Positions 9,402 through 10,217 of a stretch of DNA of 10,217 nt are shown piece by piece. Source of the stretch: DALYLB01 sp046154695 (GTDB lineage: Bacteria > Acidobacteriota > Blastocatellia > RBC074); the NCBI GenBank assembly GCA_046154695.1, contig JBJXFI010000432.1, positions 1 through 10,217 on the forward strand. Direction: 5' to 3'. The notes beneath the pieces are model-generated. The model searched no databases. It saw nothing but the letters and a program-made list of their open reading frames with translations, and was not told where the DNA came from. Position numbers and translations under genes: made by a program. The first letter of the stretch is position 1. Each line of letters starts with the position of its first letter.

Positions 9402-10217
9402 TCAATTCGAGATTTTTATCGTTTTCAGATTCGGGTCGGCCTTGATCTCCGCGTCGGTGAAGAGGATGCGCCGCCAACGCTTCTCGGAGAAGAGTTTCGT
9501 CTGATCGTGGAAGAGGGGCGAGGACGGATCGCCCGATTGCGAATAGGTCAGGAAGGCCATCGCGCGGGGCCCCTGCGGCGTGTATTCGAGGGCCATGATG
9601 AAGCTGCTGCCGCGGTTGATGAGATAGCCATCCTTCATCAGCCACCGGCTGCCCTTGACCTTTTCCGGCGACACGACCGGTTCGAGCGTCGTGCCATTGG
9701 GCGCGAAGTTGACGAAGTTGGCGATCCCCTCATACGCGCCGTCGCCGCCATGCATCGGGATGCGCCCGCCGTTCCGATCGCTGTATTGCACCTTGCCGAG
9801 CGGCGCGTCGATCGCGATCCCGTTCTGTTCCAGCAGCCGCGCGGCGCGCGCCAGTTTCTGCAGGGAGCCGCCGGCGGCGTCCTTGTCCGGGGCGAGCGTG
9901 TGCGGCGTGGCGACGGGGTTCGCGGAATCGAAGTCCCGCGCGAAGAGCGCGCCGCCCCGCTGCAGATCGGCGGGGTCGTACTGGGAGATGAATTCGCGCC
10001 AGAGCACCGGGCCCACGCTGTCGATCTCGTACCGGCCATCCCAGGCCGCGAGAACCTTGCAGGCCGCGCGCAGATCGACGCTCTGCCCGTCGATCATAAC
10101 GGTTGGGCTTGCCTGGCAGCGTTTGACGAGTTCCGGCCGCAGCAGCTCGGCCGAGAGGCTGCGATTGCTGAGCACGGCGGCGGCCATTTCATCGAGCGAG
10201 AATTTTCCATCCTTTCC
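9402..10217 (-). CDS. Second S45 acylase, C-terminal part (aculeacin A/PvdQ/AHL-acylase type), cut by window end
   Basis: The last 271 residues of a larger gene are present. The frame runs open to the window edge (visible residues begin GKDGKFSLDEMAAAVLSNR), so the Met at 10187 is internal, not the start. The signal peptide, alpha chain, Gly-Ser cleavage site and nucleophile lie outside the window. What is seen is the C-terminal beta-chain region of penicillin-acylase relatives: LLRPELVKRC, RIPMHGGDGAYEGIANFVNF, then NRGSSFIMALEYTPQGPRA, LTYSQSGDPSSPLFHDQT and LFSEKRWRRILFTDAEI. This ending is characteristic of aculeacin A acylase, PvdQ and related acyl-homoserine lactone acylases. Known members remove long acyl chains from lipopeptides, siderophore precursors or quorum-sensing signals. 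It differs clearly in sequence from the S45 acylase at 3876-6014, so it is not a recent duplicate. It is probably the upstream gene of an operon with the FG-GAP and MFS genes. Confidence 0.92.
   Translation of the reverse strand, partial: GKDGKFSLDEMAAAVLSNRSLSAELLRPELVKRCQASPTVMIDGQSVDLRAACKVLAAWDGRYEIDSVGPVLWREFISQYDPADLQRGGALFARDFDSANPVATPHTLAPDKDAAGGSLQKLARAARLLEQNGIAIDAPLGKVQYSDRNGGRIPMHGGDGAYEGIANFVNFAPNGTTLEPVVSPEKVKGSRWLMKDGYLINRGSSFIMALEYTPQGPRAMAFLTYSQSGDPSSPLFHDQTKLFSEKRWRRILFTDAEIKADPNLKTIKISN

Noticed and set aside
9402..10187. Treating the Met at 10187 as the start of a short complete gene
   Set aside because: The frame continues to the window edge with family-like residues (KFSLDEM), and a complete S45 acylase needs an alpha chain and Gly-Ser site, so this is a truncated view of a longer gene.

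Overview
The window is GC-rich bacterial DNA, almost fully coding, with five protein genes and no RNA genes, CRISPR array or insertion sequence that I can see. The best organism clue is the Oar-like TonB-dependent receptor (carboxypeptidase-regulatory domain, plug, long barrel). Receptors of this type are strongly expanded in Acidobacteriota. Together with the secreted FG-GAP protein and the S45 acylases, this suggests an acidobacterium, possibly a Bryobacterales/Solibacter-like lineage. That placement is inference from family content, not from a marker gene.

Layout. 130-3540 (minus): Oar-like TonB-dependent outer-membrane receptor. 3541-3875: a 335-bp divergent intergenic region with leader hairpins, palindromes and a possible -10 box. 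3876-6014 (plus): a complete secreted penicillin-acylase-family (peptidase S45) Ntn hydrolase. 6015-6077: a 63-bp convergent gap mostly filled by a 22-bp-stem inverted repeat. 6078-7325 (minus): an MFS transporter. 7365-9383 (minus): a secreted FG-GAP/VCBS-repeat protein with nine Asp-rich calcium-type loops. 9402-10217 (minus): the C-terminal part of a second S45 acylase, of the aculeacin A/PvdQ/AHL-acylase type, whose 5' end lies beyond the window. The last three genes run the same way with gaps of 18 and about 39 bp, so they probably form one operon read acylase 2 -> FG-GAP protein -> MFS transporter.

How the genes may work together (inference). The two acylases are distinct members of one superfamily and converge on each other. 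One has an outer-membrane receptor divergent from it; the other is co-directional with an MFS carrier. A reasonable hypothesis is a locus that takes up an N-acylated compound (acyl-homoserine lactone, lipopeptide, beta-lactam-like or other acyl amide), cleaves it in the periplasm and imports one of the products. No substrate can be named from sequence alone.
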